Notes: generated by a model from the letters alone, not told the origin. 64,000 nt of DNA from Cymbomonas tetramitiformis (GCA_001247695.2 LGRX02029370.1:1-64000); one strand, 5' to 3'; shown: positions 45,045-57,462, numbered from the stretch's first letter. Numbers and translations are program-made.

Positions 45045-45859
45045 CTGCAGGGAGCCACAAGCACTGGCATATCAACAGTACCACAGCTCCGGGGCCTCCT
45101 TTGCCGACAGGAGCCTGTCACCTTGCACAAGATTTCAGTGCGAGGCCAGGTTGCCTAGCCAAGCAAACTCCTCTTGATGCCAGGCGTCGAAGTTCTGATT
45201 GGCACTCGAGATGCACCTCTAGGCATTCCACGTCGCCTTTTGTACACCCAGCGAGCAGGGAGGCGCCTGGGGAAGCCTACCGGTGCTCGTCCGGCTCCGG
45301 CCGTCGCATCCCGCCCCAGCCTTGGATGGCATTCCGCACGTACAAACAGCGCTCGGCATATCCGTCAGCCGCCCTGTAGAATGGCTCTCATACGTGAGTG
45401 CACTCAGTTCAGCAGGGCTGAAGGCCAGTCGCCACTTCTGGTGGCTGTGCAGGTGTGCTCGCTGGCTCTGTACCAGCTGCTATGCATGGGCACTTAAAGA
45501 GGTCTATGTGGGGGAGCGGGCATCGAGGAGCTGACTAAACCCGAAACACCCAAAAAGCAAAGTGGCAGCCAAAGACAAAAGAGGGAAACAACAAGCAGCC
45601 CGCGGAGCTGTCGTTCAAAGTGTGAGAAACAGCTGTGAGGCTTTCCCGAATAGAAGGAGCGCCATAAGGCCACACGACATCGCCGGAAGCCAGACTCTGG
45701 AGGAGCTGCACGGAGCGGGACTTACGAGGCTTGTGACGTCCTTCCGGCAGCAGGACTTACTTTGACAATCTTGGCTGCACACAGAGGGAAAACACAAACC
45801 AGTGGCATAATAAGTGCGATTTCACCCAGCAGGGCGCAGTATGCACAATAAGTGCGATT

Positions 45860-47944
45860 TCACCCAGCAGGGCGCAGTATGCACAGCCGACGACACACTC
45901 CGCTGCAGAGCGATACTGTCACCTGTGGAAGGGGGTGAACTGGTGGGCAGTGAAGGGCATGCACCTTGAGGAACAGGAGGGGATGAAGGCTTTCCATGAG
46001 CCGGACTGATAGTCCGCTTAGTCTTGCTTCTCTCTGCCCACAGATAATTCTGGCCTCAGCGGCTTCAAAGGCAGAGAGAAGACAAATGCAAATGCATACG
46101 ATGATACCTCGACAATAATCCACAAATTGATCGTCGGATAGTGGTACCTGTTCGTTCCAGAGTGGCTTTATTTTCCAGGTCCTTTGGAAGTGATCGTTCA
46201 GGAGAGCTCGTGCGCTTGACATCCACTTTGTTGTGGGATTTTGAACGACTTTCTTTCCCCTCTGTTCTATCAGAAGGATTTTTATCTGCGTGGACAACTT
46301 GTTCCTTCTTTCTTGACCTTGAGGTAAGTTTCTCAGGCTCTTTATCCATAGATTTGAGTTGCTTGATATCTTCCTGCAGGCGATGTTTTGAAGTTTGGTC
46401 TTTGGTTTCCTGATGTTTTGAAGTTTGGTCTTTGGTTTCCTGTGAACCTTCTGCACCTGCGATAAGACTCACCTTACTTGCCATTCCAGTGCCGAGCTCG
46501 TTGCTCGCAACGTCATCGAGTTTAGAACCATCTTTCAAAACTGCTTTTGTTTTTTCGAAATCTTTTACATCCTGCTTTTGAGGAACTACAAGCACTTCAG
46601 CAGCCTCCACAATATGTGAGCAGTCGCTCCACGTCTTCAAAGCAGTGCTTGACTCAGGCTCTTGCTTCAAAGACACTAAATTCGTAGCTTGTCGACTTGA
46701 CGAAAATTGCGAATCTTGCTTTTTGATGTCGTGTGTACAAGCAAGTGTTTTCTGGCCATCAGGCAGAACAGTCTCAGGTAGACGTTCTTGAACTGAGGCT
46801 TGCAGCGCCGTTGGATGTTGACCGGGTGTTGTTGACGATATTTCATTACATAACTCTGGTGGTTGAGTGGTATGCTCTACACACTTCGGTCTGGTGGAAG
46901 CTTCTTCGTTCTTATTCTGGCTTTCTTGAAGATGAGCTGCTGGATCTGGATTGAAGGAGGCCGATTCCACGGCCTGCGCAATAAAGGAATGCGATTCCGC
47001 ACAAGAGAGTAGATCAGAAACACGAGGGCGTACGTTGAGTGATAGTAGCGCGCTTACAATAACGCGGAAGTACACGCCAAACAACCCAAAAAAACAAAAG
47101 TCTTCACAGTGCAGAGGGTCGATACACCTTCTGCGCAGAAACAAGACTTTGTCGAAGGTAGCTAAAGCATGAACATTCACGGCAAAAAACACGGTTGTTA
47201 TCGCTACAGGTACAGGTACAAAGGGAGCGCCGTGTTTGAATATGCAATGCCACCAGTTTGGCATAGGCAAAGGATAACACCGTACGTAATTGAAGGGAAC
47301 TGAAGGGAAGTGGCAGAACTATGAAAGTTGATCTAGGAACATAACGAAAAACTGGAGGACTGTGAGCAGGAAGCACTCAGTGGGAAAGGATGCGAAGCAG
47401 GCGTGATATAGTGAGAAAGCGGGAATACGCAAACAGGGTGCTGGATCCGGGGCGAGAGCGCGAGTCTCGCACTAATTGAGAGGAAAGTAATAATTGAGGC
47501 GAAAATTCGCTGTGTAAATTGAGAAGATGCATAACAGTTTGCGAAAAAAAACTCAGAAAGGAAAATCGAGTGATGCACCTACAAAATCGAAGGCGCGAAG
47601 GCGCAGGAGAATATACGGTTATAACAAGTTGACGGGACACTAACAACCTGTTTGGGTATGTTCTCGGTTTCGACACTTGTTGCTTCTGACTTATTTTCCC
47701 TCTCTATTCGTTTCTTCAATAATCTTTCAACCAATCGACTGGAAGCTGTCTTCAACCTTTTCGCATTATCAAGCGGTAAGCGTGGCGCCAACGGCTGACC
47801 ATCGTCGGCAGAACCCTGCACAAATAGCGTGGGCCTCAGGAAGTACTTCCCAATGCAAGTGGGATCTTCTGAAGCTATTCTCGCCATGATATCCAAGAAA
47901 GAGGCGTTTGCAGCCGTACAAATTTGGAGCGCGCTGGATAGCAT
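45860..47944 (-). CDS. Hypothetical charged, disordered protein (about 427 aa)
   Basis: Four coding exons with consistent phase: 47648-47944 (ATG at 47944; SALQICTAANASFLDIMARI, RLVERLLKKRIERE), 46148-46973, 45965-46062 and 45860-45922 (stop TGA at 45860-45862). A non-coding first exon ending at 48031 with donor GTGAGT is plausible. The first exon encodes a short hydrophobic/helical N-terminus and a basic helix. The large exon is Lys/Glu/Ser/Gln-rich with a duplicated ETKDQTSKHQ (a 30-bp direct repeat, 46385-46444) and a Lys/Arg-rich end (SRSRKKEQVV, KRTSSPERSLPK). The composition suggests a nuclear, intrinsically disordered protein; no family was recognised. A 38-bp duplication covers the stop codon and the downstream region (45799-45880). 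Confidence 0.6.
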
Positions 47945-48051
47945 AGAGTGGAACGCGATCCTAAATAATTAAGTGAAAAAACTTCAGGATATGTTCTCTG
48001 ACGGGATCCGCACAACCGTCTTCCACTCACCAAATCTATGTAGTCTTCCAT

Positions 48052-49242
48052 GGTCTCCAATTATCACCATTCGCTGTGGAAAAAGTTCAAGTTCGCGTGA
48101 ACTGCTATCAGGTCAGAGTTTTGAGGGCGCCAGGATTTCCTTTACAACGACCAAGTTCGAAACCGAGATAGGCACACGCTCCATGCGGCGTCTAAGCCTG
48201 CTCTTAATAGTTGACAAGGGTTGCCGCACAGTCACCCTCCTTGGAACCCTAAGTATGCAGCGTGATCTTGTCCCTGACCGATACTTCAACCAGCGTTCAG
48301 GATATTGGATTAAGAGTTGGGTACAAAACTCGAGATTCAGAAACTTCAGGTTCACGCATTTCAAATCAATCTGAATGCTCTCTCTTCTTATACTATGGAC
48401 TACACTCAAGTATATTAAGACGATACATATGTGCTCACGGAATATATCAAATCCTTCCACCTAGTGCTGTGTATTCCAACATTTCAGCAGTGACTGGTTG
48501 TGTGAGTGATATGATTTAAAATCCCTCCCGTCTCCGACGGGTGGACGGGAATCTTTTTCTTTATGACGAGGGAACCTCTGCTCTTTATGTTTTAGGACCA
48601 GAGCAAATTACATGAGCGTGACTGACGGATCCCAGTTTGACGTGACGTGACGGATCCCACATTAGTTGGCAATTGTGACGCGACTGATTGGACCAACACT
48701 ACAGTATTCCTTTCGGTGCCCCAGCACGGATAAGTTGCGACAGAGTGAAAGTCCCGACAGGAAGCTCGATAAATCGCCCGCCGACGTTCCTCGATAAATC
48801 CCGACAATCGCCCAAGCGGCAAGGTTCCCCGATAAAAAAAAACATGAATACGAGCCCAACGTTTTCTTTCAATAAATACAGTGTTGCTAAGTGGTAAGTG
48901 GTCTGCTGTTCCCTTGGGCTATCTGCCTATAATTACGTACTTGTTTCACAAGGCAAGTGTATAACAACAAAAACCAGAGAAGCCCACTTTGAAGAGGATC
49001 ATTTAAGGGAACGGAGCGAGCAAACACGCAAGCAATTGAAGAATTCAACGCGCAGCAGGTAGTAAAGCAAGGCGACGGTTCGTACTTCATTCCTACTCAT
49101 CTTTCATTAAATTCGTTCGAATCACGCAGCCTGCGAACCGCGCACATCCAGCCTGGGATAACTCCTTTCGAGATCTCAACTCGAATCACGCCCTCACTCG
49201 TCGCGTGTGTCGCAGGACGCGATGCGATCACCTCCTCGGAAA
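48052..49242. other. Intergenic, no gene recognised
   Basis: No supported exon beyond the probable 5' UTR exon of the hypothetical gene. A short GACGTGACGTGACGGATCCC repeat occurs near 48635-48660, and a direct CGATAAATC repeat near 48765-48830. Confidence 0.45.
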
Positions 49243-49450
49243 GTGGCAGATATATAGTTCGGCGGTAATATATATCTAACTGGTGAGATAAACCCTGAGT
49301 TAAGGGTTACGGAATCAGAACGGTAAAAAGTCTGATAGATAAAAGAAGTATACACATAAATACTAACGGGAGTTTCCCGACTACTAGTGACGGTCACCCA
49401 GCCTACTTTAGGAGGTGACAAGTGACAGATTGTCCTGTCGGTGTGTCACA
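49243..49450 (-). repeat. Left (3') terminal repeat of the gag-only element
   Basis: Shares about 195 bp with 54919-55117, including TTCGGCGGTAATATATATC and AACGGGAGTTTCCCGACTAC. It differs at only one position in the first bases and at the outer end. Confidence 0.75.
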
Positions 49451-51884
49451 TCCAGCACACCACCTAGGGTGGTGACCGGAGTTAGCAGTGAAACGAAGCA
49501 AACAAACTCCCTACTCAACTTCAGGAGGAAACTGTAGCATACCTGGGGGCCTGTACTCTTGGTCAGGGCGGTCCCAGGTCACAGCAAGGTTGTCAGATAC
49601 TGTGTTAACTGCTAAAACCCTAAACACAGCTCAAATTCGGAGAGCTCTTCTGTACATCTAGGAAGCTACACTATAGCTAATCTCTAGGTAGGCACGGTGT
49701 GATCAATCTCAGCCACTAGAGGTCTTCGGAGCTGGCGGTCCGGCTCGGAGCAGCGTGAGGGTGAAGCAGTCGCCGGCCTCCGGGGCCGGTGGTAAATCAT
49801 TCGTAGAAGAAATTGTTGAATCCTCGATCACAGGAGGCTGCACCGCACCGGGGTGCTGCCAAGTGCTGCCCGACGGTGGGGCCTCGTCATCTGAAGACGA
49901 TGCCGGCGACAGCGGAGGACCGTCCTCAAATAACACGGCAGGCGGCGGCGGCCCGGGATGCCACGGCACCGGAGCCATATAGAGGCCCTGCCGCCTCTGC
50001 TCCCGCCGGTGGAGACGAGGCGGAATAGCACACGGCACGTCACGAACCACTTCAGTCGGCGAAGCCTCCGTAGTCGGGACTGCTGAGGCAGTCCACGTAG
50101 CACCACCGACCGGTGGAGCCGTGCATGTGCGCGCACCGGCACCACCGACATCGGCAACGGTGTGCGGCGCGGCGGTGGCACAAATTACAAATAGCGCACA
50201 CACCAAGGATGAAGTGAGAAGAGACCTCCCGAAGCCCGGAATGGCGTTCCCACAGCCGTACCGTGGCCGCGGCGGTGCCACCGAGGCATCCTCGTCGTCA
50301 TCGTCGCTCGCGGCGTAGGTCGCGGGCTTGTAGTCCTTCACGCGCTCCGGTGTCTCAACCGCGGAGAGCAAGTTCATGCTCGCGGCCGGCTCGTCGGGCG
50401 CCCCCAATGCAACCCCCGTGCTCTCAATGAAGTCGGCAAACGTGCGGGTGACGGGAGGGCAGAAGGGGTTCGGCGGACCGGTCCATTCCTCCTCGGATTC
50501 AACCGACGCGGGCGGGGAGTGCGCGGTCGGCTCCGACACCACCGGCAAGTCGGCAGTGAAGGTGTTGATGTTGAATGTTGAAGCCCCAGCCGCGTGTGCC
50601 ATCTCAGAGAACTCGGTGACGGCGGACACGAGGACCTCACCGTCCTCCTCGCAGAACGAGCACGCGGAAAGATCGGTGAAGACCTCCGGCTTCCCGCCCG
50701 CAAGCATGCAGAGGGCGTCGAATTCCACGGGGTCGCCGTTGTCGATGGCGTGTTGGAACCTCGCGGCCAGCACGGAGTTCTCGGCCTCCTCGGCGAAGGC
50801 GTAGGCCGAGAGTCCGGTCCTGCCCCCGTTCGGGCAGTCCCGGTGCCAATGCCTCGCCTTCCCCTTAGCACACACCTGATTTTGGCAGTACGGGATGGTC
50901 GCACCGCTGTCGCGGTGGAAGGCCACCTTCCGTGAGACGGATTGAGACCAATTCCCCCCTTTGGGGAGGGGCGAGGCCGCGAAGCGGGTCTTGACGCGGC
51001 GGTCCGGCTTGTCCGCGCGAGGGGTAAACCCCCGTGGTGACGGCTCGGACCCGCCGGTGTCGAGGAATGCGGCCAATTGACGCTTCAAGTCGAGGACCAT
51101 CGTCCTCAAGTCCGCGAGCTCGCCGGGTCCACCGGAGTCATCGGCGGCCCCCTCCATGAAATGCGTGCCGTGAGAGTAGCGGTGTGCGGACGCCGTGGCG
51201 GTGCCCGCCCGCACGTGCTCGGAGTAGCATTCACGCACCCATTGTTGAATCGTGAGGAGGTCGTGAGCGGCTCGTTGATCGTGGAGAAGCAACCGTGACA
51301 CCACCGGCTGGTAGAAGACGGTGTCGAGGGACTTGATGAACAGCGCCTTCACGTCCTCATCGTGGAGTGTTGCCCGCGTCCTCGCAGCCTTCAGAGCGGC
51401 GTTGAAGTCGCCGATTTTGTCATGCGGGTCCACGCCCGCAGAGACGCGGATGCCCAACATGTCCGCTTGACCCTGAAAGGGGTCACCCGCCGGGATTATG
51501 CGGCGGGCAAACTCAAGCAGTACCCTCTTACCGTCGCTCGGGAAGTTGGAGTGCGAGGAGTCCATCCAGTCAGCCGCGGGTGACGTGGGGTCAACCATGA
51601 GCTCAAGCGTGGAGAACAACAAGGCGTTGGCCTCCACGCGGACGGGAAGGGTAGCATTGTCCAGCAGGAAAAGGGGTGCAAAACCAATGTCCTCCGTGAC
51701 AAATGCCGTCTGCAGCGCAGAGACCATCCTGGCGAAGAGCGCGGACGCGTGGCACTCAGTCCCTGAAAATCGCCCGTTCTTGTCCTCGAATAACTTCTGA
51801 CGAACGGACTTGGAGACCTTCATGTCGAAGTGTTCCCGTTGAAGTGTACGTACCGAGGCAAGGAACGCAGCACCTGCTGAATTG

Positions 51885-54398
51885 TGGCTATTACCCAGAA
51901 GTACTGGTAATAGTACTTTCGACGCCGAAAGTACTGTCACAAGTACTTTCACGGCATAATTTTTTTCGGGGTCTTCCCATTATTGGGGGGGGCTGCCAAT
52001 CATATCCCAGTCCCCTAAGGACCTAAACTGAGTTGTCTTATGCCCCATTGGTCGGCTTTCCACTTGTAGCCTTCTCAATGGATGCTAGAAGCCAAGGGGG
52101 TAGCATTTTTTGTTACATTCCATTGTTTTGTAGTTGCAAAGATAGTGCCCTCTCCTTTTGAATTTTTTGAAAGCACGCATTGGCCGATGAACAAGCTGGC
52201 GATCACTCAAATCATAACTATATATCGCATCTAATCATGTATGTGACAATAAATCTGATGACATGATGGCATGTATGATAAGTTGCGGGTCAAACCCAGC
52301 CCTACAAGTGTGTTTAAACTAAGGGATCTTATGGTAGGATAGGGTACACAAGTAGCATGCCGTGGATTCTCCCAACGGGCACCCTTGTACCGAGTATCGC
52401 TCGGAGATGATTTGTAACGATGTTGTGGACTATGAGACCCATTTTTGGGACCCCGATCGATGTCTAAGGTGCATATTTGAGTTTTGAAGAGAGTTCAGAG
52501 CCTACAGACAGCGTACCAGTACGCATACACAAGTAGCATGCCGTGGATTCTCCCAACGGGAACCCTTGTACCGAGTATCGCTCGGAGATGATTTGTAACG
52601 ATGTTGTGGACTATGAGACCCATTTTTGGGACCCCGATCGATGTCTAAGGTGCATATTTGAGTTTCGAAGAGAGTTCAGAGCCTAGCAGACAACGTACCA
52701 GTACGCATACACAAGTAGCATGCCGTGGATTCTCCCAACGGGAACCCTTGTACCGAGTATCGCTCGGAGATGATTTGTAACGATGTTGTGGACTATGAGA
52801 CCCATTTTTGGGACCCCGATCGATGTCTAAGGTGCATATTTGAGTTTCGAAGAGAGTTCAGAGCCTAGCAGACAACGTACCAGTACGCATACACAAGTAG
52901 CATGCCGTGGATTCTCCCAACGGGCACCCTTGTACCGAGTATCGCTCGGAGATGATTTGTAACGATGTTGTGGACTATGAGACCCATTTTTGGGACCCCG
53001 ATCGATGTCTAAGGTGCATATTTGAGTTTTGAAGAGAGTTCAGAGCCTACAGACAGCGTACCAGTACGCATACACAAGTAGCATGCCGTGGATTCTCCCA
53101 ACGGGCACCCTTGTACCGAGTATCGCTCGGAGATGATTTGTAACGATGTTGTGGACTATGAGACCCATTTTTGGGACCCCGATCGATGTCTAAGGTGCAT
53201 ATTTGAGTTTTGAAGAGAGTTCAGAGCCTACAGACAGCGTACCAGTACGCATACACAAGTAGCATGCCGTGGATTCTCCCAACGGGCACCCTTGTACCGA
53301 GTATCGCTCGGAGATGATTTGTAACGATGTTGTGGACTACGAGACCCATTTTTGGACCTTGATCGAAACACCATAGCAAGACCCTACTTTTATGTTATCT
53401 TACCAGAGTAACCACTGAGTGTGTAATATGTTAGGAATGTGCGCTGCTATCATTCTGAGTGGGAATATAGTGGCCTCTACGTGTTCACATTGAAGTTTAA
53501 GAAAGTCGGAAATTAAAAAATCGTGCAGTTGGAGTAATTAGGCTCCAAAATTAATTTTCCTGAAATTAAATGTGGCAGTGTGTCTGGAAATCTATTGTTT
53601 AATAGTAGGGTTGATTCAAATCGGTTCGGCAAGCGGTGTAATACTAGTACGGTCATGCATTAATGTTAAGATCGATATATTTGATATATACATCACTTTA
53701 TAACTCGCATGGATCGCAATATCGAGGCAGTTATGGCAATTTGGGTTTGGGTTTGAATGTGGCCAAAATGGCATTATTGTGGAGTATGTGACCAGCATTC
53801 CGCTTGGGAGGAATGCCATAAATTGTGCAAGCTAAACATGGATCAAACCCCTCAACTCAAAGGACACTCATCTATGGCAGTATATCGAATTTTAGAAATG
53901 TTAACGAGCTCTATACATTCACATATGCGGTCACCATGCACCCACATATGACGTGCACCATATGGACGGTGACTATGGAAATCACGAATTTTTCTGTATT
54001 TGATGAGCGCGGCCCACATCACCACGTGTTTTGAGCCCCAACCTTTATCATAATAGCATGCAACGTAGCACACGTTCGAACAAGGTCCCAATAATGTTGG
54101 GCACCGCTTTACTCGACATCCTAGGCCCATTAACAGCACCTAACAACACATCTAGTCGAAAGTACTTGTGACAGTACTTTCAGAAATTAATTATTTTCTG
54201 GTTTTTCACACCCTAAAAGTATGCTATAAATATACCAACCTAAACTTGATAACGGCACGTGTGAGTCATTTGGGAAATTAAAAAGGGTCGTAAATGAATT
54301 TTCAAAAATGTTAAACGACCCATATCACCAAGTATACCGGATATCACATAGTTTTAGCAAAGTGCTTGTAATAGTACTTTCCCGCCGGGTAATAGCCA
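51885..54398. mobile_element. TIR DNA transposon nested in gag, 4-bp target duplication
   Basis: 2.5-kb insertion whose ends are inverted copies of TGGCTATTACCC (51885-51896 and 54387-54398) flanked by ATTG on both sides (51881-51884, 54399-54402). Removing it plus one ATTG restores a continuous gag frame, which independently proves the boundaries. Both ends carry subterminal AGTACTTTC motifs in direct and inverted orientation (51897-51955, 54150-54185, 54355-54385). No transposase ORF was recognised, so it is non-autonomous. It carries a 181-bp satellite array. Superfamily unresolved. Confidence 0.82.
52346..53360. repeat. 181-182-bp satellite, six copies, inside the nested transposon
   Basis: Units begin at 52351, 52532, 52714, 52896, 53077 and 53258 (at AGTAGCATGCCG). 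The last is truncated after TTTTTGGACC. Copies are almost identical, differing at a C/A in CGGG(C/A)ACCC, TTT(T/C)GAAG and a small indel near GCCTA(G)CAGACA. Each contains the hairpin CCGAGTATCGCTCGG. Two subtypes alternate in blocks (copies 2-3 versus 1, 4-6). Confidence 0.92.
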
Positions 54399-54918
54399 AT
54401 TGGCAGCCGGCTGAGCTGCCGGCGGTGTGGCTGGAGTGTTGGCGTGTCTCGCAGCTGCTGAATCAAAAATCGTGGCTAGTGCGCGTCGGCGATTCGCCAT
54501 GCTAGCGGTGGCTCGATGCGAGTAGAAGCAACCATAGTGAGAAGGACTGAAGGGGCGGAGTGAGGCAATGGAACGTGAGATGTGCGGCAGTTTCGGGCGG
54601 CCAAGAAACGCGTGGGTCGCCGATACGGCAGCCGTGAGAGATCAACTAATTCCGGGAAGTCGTGTGGTAGCGGCGGCCGATACGCAACGGTGTGGGATCC
54701 AACCAGAAAACGTAAACCAGTCCAACGTTAAGTCCCGTAAGAAAATCGTTCTCCAACCGGTGCGGCGTGCCGTAAATCAACCCATAAAATTTAGGCCATA
54801 CCCGTGACTGCCGGCACTCTCACGCGCGGAGCGCCTCAATCCATCCCAGGCGTCCGAGCTTAGCCACTCATGGTGGCAATCTCGCAGTGGCTAAATAAAG
54901 CGCAAGTGGGGCCAAACC

Positions 54919-55117
54919 TGGCGGATATATAGTTCGGCGGTAATATATATCTAACTGGTGAGATAAACCCTGAGTTAAGGGTTACGGAATCAGAACGGTA
55001 AAAAGTCTGATAGATAAAAGAAGTATACACATAAATACTAACGGGAGTTTCCCGACTACTAGTGACGGTCACCCAGCCTACTTTAGGAGGTGACAAGTGA
55101 CAGATTGTCCTGTCGGG
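54919..55117 (-). repeat. Right (5') terminal repeat of the gag-only element
   Basis: Second copy of the left terminal repeat. The outer boundary differs (GTATTCATCC instead of TGTGTCACA), so this copy is probably truncated or recombined. Confidence 0.75.
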
Positions 55118-56011
55118 GTATTCATCCACAGAAGGCCTCCGAGTGATACGGTCGCTATCGCGAGCCTTAAATATATGATATATCAAGATGTCGGTGTTTA
55201 TTGAACAGTGAAACACGCATGCAATTCATGAGCGGGTGATGAGTGACTTCGACAGTAAGATAGGCCGCCACGCTTTGCCCTTGGGGGGGCATATCACATT
55301 GAAATACCCTCCCCCCCTGCATTTCATTTTTCGCCCTTGGGTTAACCTCCCCCTGTGACCTCGATATTTCACCTTGGGGAGTAAGGACCCCCCTAGACCC
55401 GCTTACCGTTAGCCCCCAGACCTCAATATTAGTAGCCATCAGTCCCCCCCCCCCGGCTCCGTTGGAACCTAAACACGCCATAATGGTTTACTACGAAATG
55501 ACAACATTGATGCGCGGGCATACATGAATTACTTCATGAGGCTTACTTATGGCCCGTATGAATACGGTAGCACATGCGGGCAAATTAGAACTCTAAAATT
55601 CTGTCTTGGAAGTCGGTGATCACATTTATCGATATTTATTGATATCGATATTTATTGATATAGTAAATTCGGTACTTATTTATTGATCCGCAGGAGTGCA
55701 CACATATTCTAATCGATTAATATGTTTTTGAGACTATCGTTGTTGATTAATAATAACTGGCACCTATTGTTATCGATTGATATAAATTCAGCCGGCTATC
55801 GAAAAACTATCAATATGGCGTGATACTTTCTATACTACTCCTTGCTTCATGTCATTTCTTCGGATGTTCTTGCTTATTCGATAAACCTTCATCGATTCAC
55901 ATTGAACTATTTTATCACATCATTGTCGTGGGTGTTATCCTAAGTGCAAAAGCAATATGGCATATTCATTTTGTAAGATGTATCACAACAAGTTTTCAGC
56001 ATTTATGCTGG
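55118..56011. other. Intergenic, AT-rich, no gene recognised
   Basis: Short poly-C tracts near 55285-55460, then AT-rich DNA with an ATCGATATTTATTGATATCG direct/inverted motif near 55628-55665. No exon was supported. Confidence 0.45.
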
Positions 56012-56771
56012 ATGTGACACCCCGTGTGTGTCACAGTCCTCTGTCTGTACTAGTACTCCGTACAGTACGGCTGTCACAGGTTTAGGGTTTCCGGCTTAAG
56101 CCGAGGACACTCAATCTAACTTGACTTCTTATGTTATCTTAAGTGTAAGCATTCTGAGTTATCAGCACCTCAATATATAGTCGGCACTATATATCCCACA
56201 GGTTATGGTGCGCCAGGCACCCTCCGCTACTTTTGATTCCATGAGTGGCTAAACCACTCCGCTTGGTGGGGCGTTGGGGGCTCAATTTGATGTCGTGATT
56301 TTCACAGTTGCGGTCGAGAGCTAGTTCACGGGCGGATTAAGTTTGGTATCGCTGCAGCGTTCGCCTACCTGGGATTAATTTGTATTGTCCGCGTTGGATT
56401 TTACTCGACTGAAACTTGATCAATTTTTGTCGTGGGATTCCTTGGCCGCCGCGTTACGATCTTGCAAGATTCACAGTTACGGCTTCCTTAATTATCCGTT
56501 CCGGCACTACATCTTACGGCTCTCGACCATCGCTTTTCTGTGTTCTCTGACATCGGCCCTCTACCCCAACGCTCCCACCTACTGGATTTTAATCATGAGC
56601 GTAAATTCTCACGTCACGCCTCCCTTGGGGGCCAACAATCGCATTAGACTAGACAGGGTTTCCGGCTTAAGCCGAGGACACTCAATCTAACTTGACTTCT
56701 TATGTTATCTTAAGTGTAAGCATTCTGAGTTATCAGCACCTCAATATATAGTCGGCACTATATATCCCACA
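56012..56771 (+). mobile_element. TRIM-like element with short terminal repeats
   Basis: A repeat beginning near TGTGACACCCCGTG and ending TATATCCCACA (about 56013-56201) is matched over its last 115 bp at 56657-56771. About 455 bp lies between. The TG...CA ends and the small size fit a terminal-repeat retrotransposon in miniature. The second copy lacks the first part of the repeat, no flanking duplication was found, and the 101-codon ORF inside (56385-56690) has no known domain. Confidence 0.5.
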
Positions 56772-56784
56772 ATTTATCCATTGG

Positions 56785-57462
56785 TGTCCACTACCCGGCC
56801 TTGGGTACATCGGGATGTACCCAAGGTCACTTGTACATCCTTGGGTCATGCATGCAAGATTTGTGTCCGGTGGCCTTATGGTTGACAAGACATGTCCTCA
56901 AGACTTCCCTTCAGATATACAACCACTCGCTTTGAGCAATTTCGATCATTTGGGTGATTTTCATATGGTATCATGGTTGTCAATTTGCAGGTTTATAGTG
57001 GTTTGTACTTAACAATTTTGCTGGGTACATACCTTGGGTACATCGACCTTTAGGTACATTTATGGATGGTGTAAAAGGTCAACTCAAAATTTGGAGACCC
57101 ATGTTGAAAAGTTCACGAGCTGCGCTTTCTGGAGTGTCATGTCAAAAATTGCATCCGACTTCATCTTCACTGAGCAAAATGGCTTCAAAGTTAAACAACG
57201 TTTCTTGATCACGAACGAAACATGTGGAAACAATTATTCAGCAAGGGGTATGGTCGCCATAGTGGTCCAGTGCGCGACCGTCCATGTCCCATCTTGAACA
57301 TACGTGTCAAATGTTAAATTTCCATCCTCGACGATGACTTGAGGCCAAAGTGCGGTGTCATGGATGTCAATATGGTGCATGATATGTCGAAAATGCTTGG
57401 GTACATGGGGATGTACCCAAGAAGGCTTGGGTACATCGCAATGTACCGCAGGGTAGTGGACA
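56785..57462. mobile_element. Short TIR transposon with TGT...ACA ends
   Basis: Ends are inverted copies of TGTCCACTACCC (56785-56796 and 57451-57462), flanked on both sides by TTGG (56781-56784, 57463-57466). Just inside each end is the palindrome-like CTTGGGTACATCG-GATGTACCCAAG. Further TTGGGTACATCG copies occur near 57023-57050. No transposase ORF was found. TGT termini with a 4-bp duplication are reminiscent of Ginger-type elements, but this is only suggestive. Confidence 0.65.

Larger units (their letters stand above)
49709..54500 (-). pseudogene. Gag of the LTR element, interrupted
   Basis: The coding sequence is in two pieces, 54403-54500 and 49709-51884 (the duplicated CAAT target counted once), separated by the TIR transposon at 51885-54398. 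The start ATG (54498-54500) opens MANRRRALATIF and the frame continues exactly across the insertion point. The listed start at 51952 belongs to transposon DNA. The body has a helical capsid-like region and a zinc-knuckle-like C-x4-C-x6-H-x4-C (YCQNQVCAKGKARHWHRDC). It also has a hydrophobic segment near the C-terminus (SLLTSSLVCALFVICATAAP) that could be a membrane helix, which is unexpected in Gag. The remainder is Pro/Ser/Asp-rich. Apart from the insertion the frame is intact, so the disruption is recent. Confidence 0.75.
49243..55117 (-). mobile_element. Gag-only LTR retroelement, disrupted by a nested transposon
   Basis: Near-identical 195-bp direct repeats (49243-49441 and 54919-55117) flank a minus-strand gag gene (ATG 54500, stop 49709). 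No protease, RT or integrase sequence lies between them, so after removal of the nested 2.5-kb insertion the element is about 3.4 kb and non-autonomous. The left repeat extends a few bases further to TGTGTCACA (49441-49450), i.e. an LTR start of TGTGACAC on the minus strand. The corresponding start of the right copy is different, so the 5' end is eroded. A TGG-initiated primer site is possible a few bases inside the right copy (minus strand TGGCCCCACTTG). No target duplication was found. Confidence 0.65.

Noticed and set aside
50374..50904. Second long ORF within the gag region
   Set aside because: Arg/Pro/Ser-rich shadow of the GC-rich gag frame.
51889..51952. N-terminal start of the gag protein at 51952
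   Set aside because: These residues come from the inverted end of the nested transposon; the true start is at 54500.
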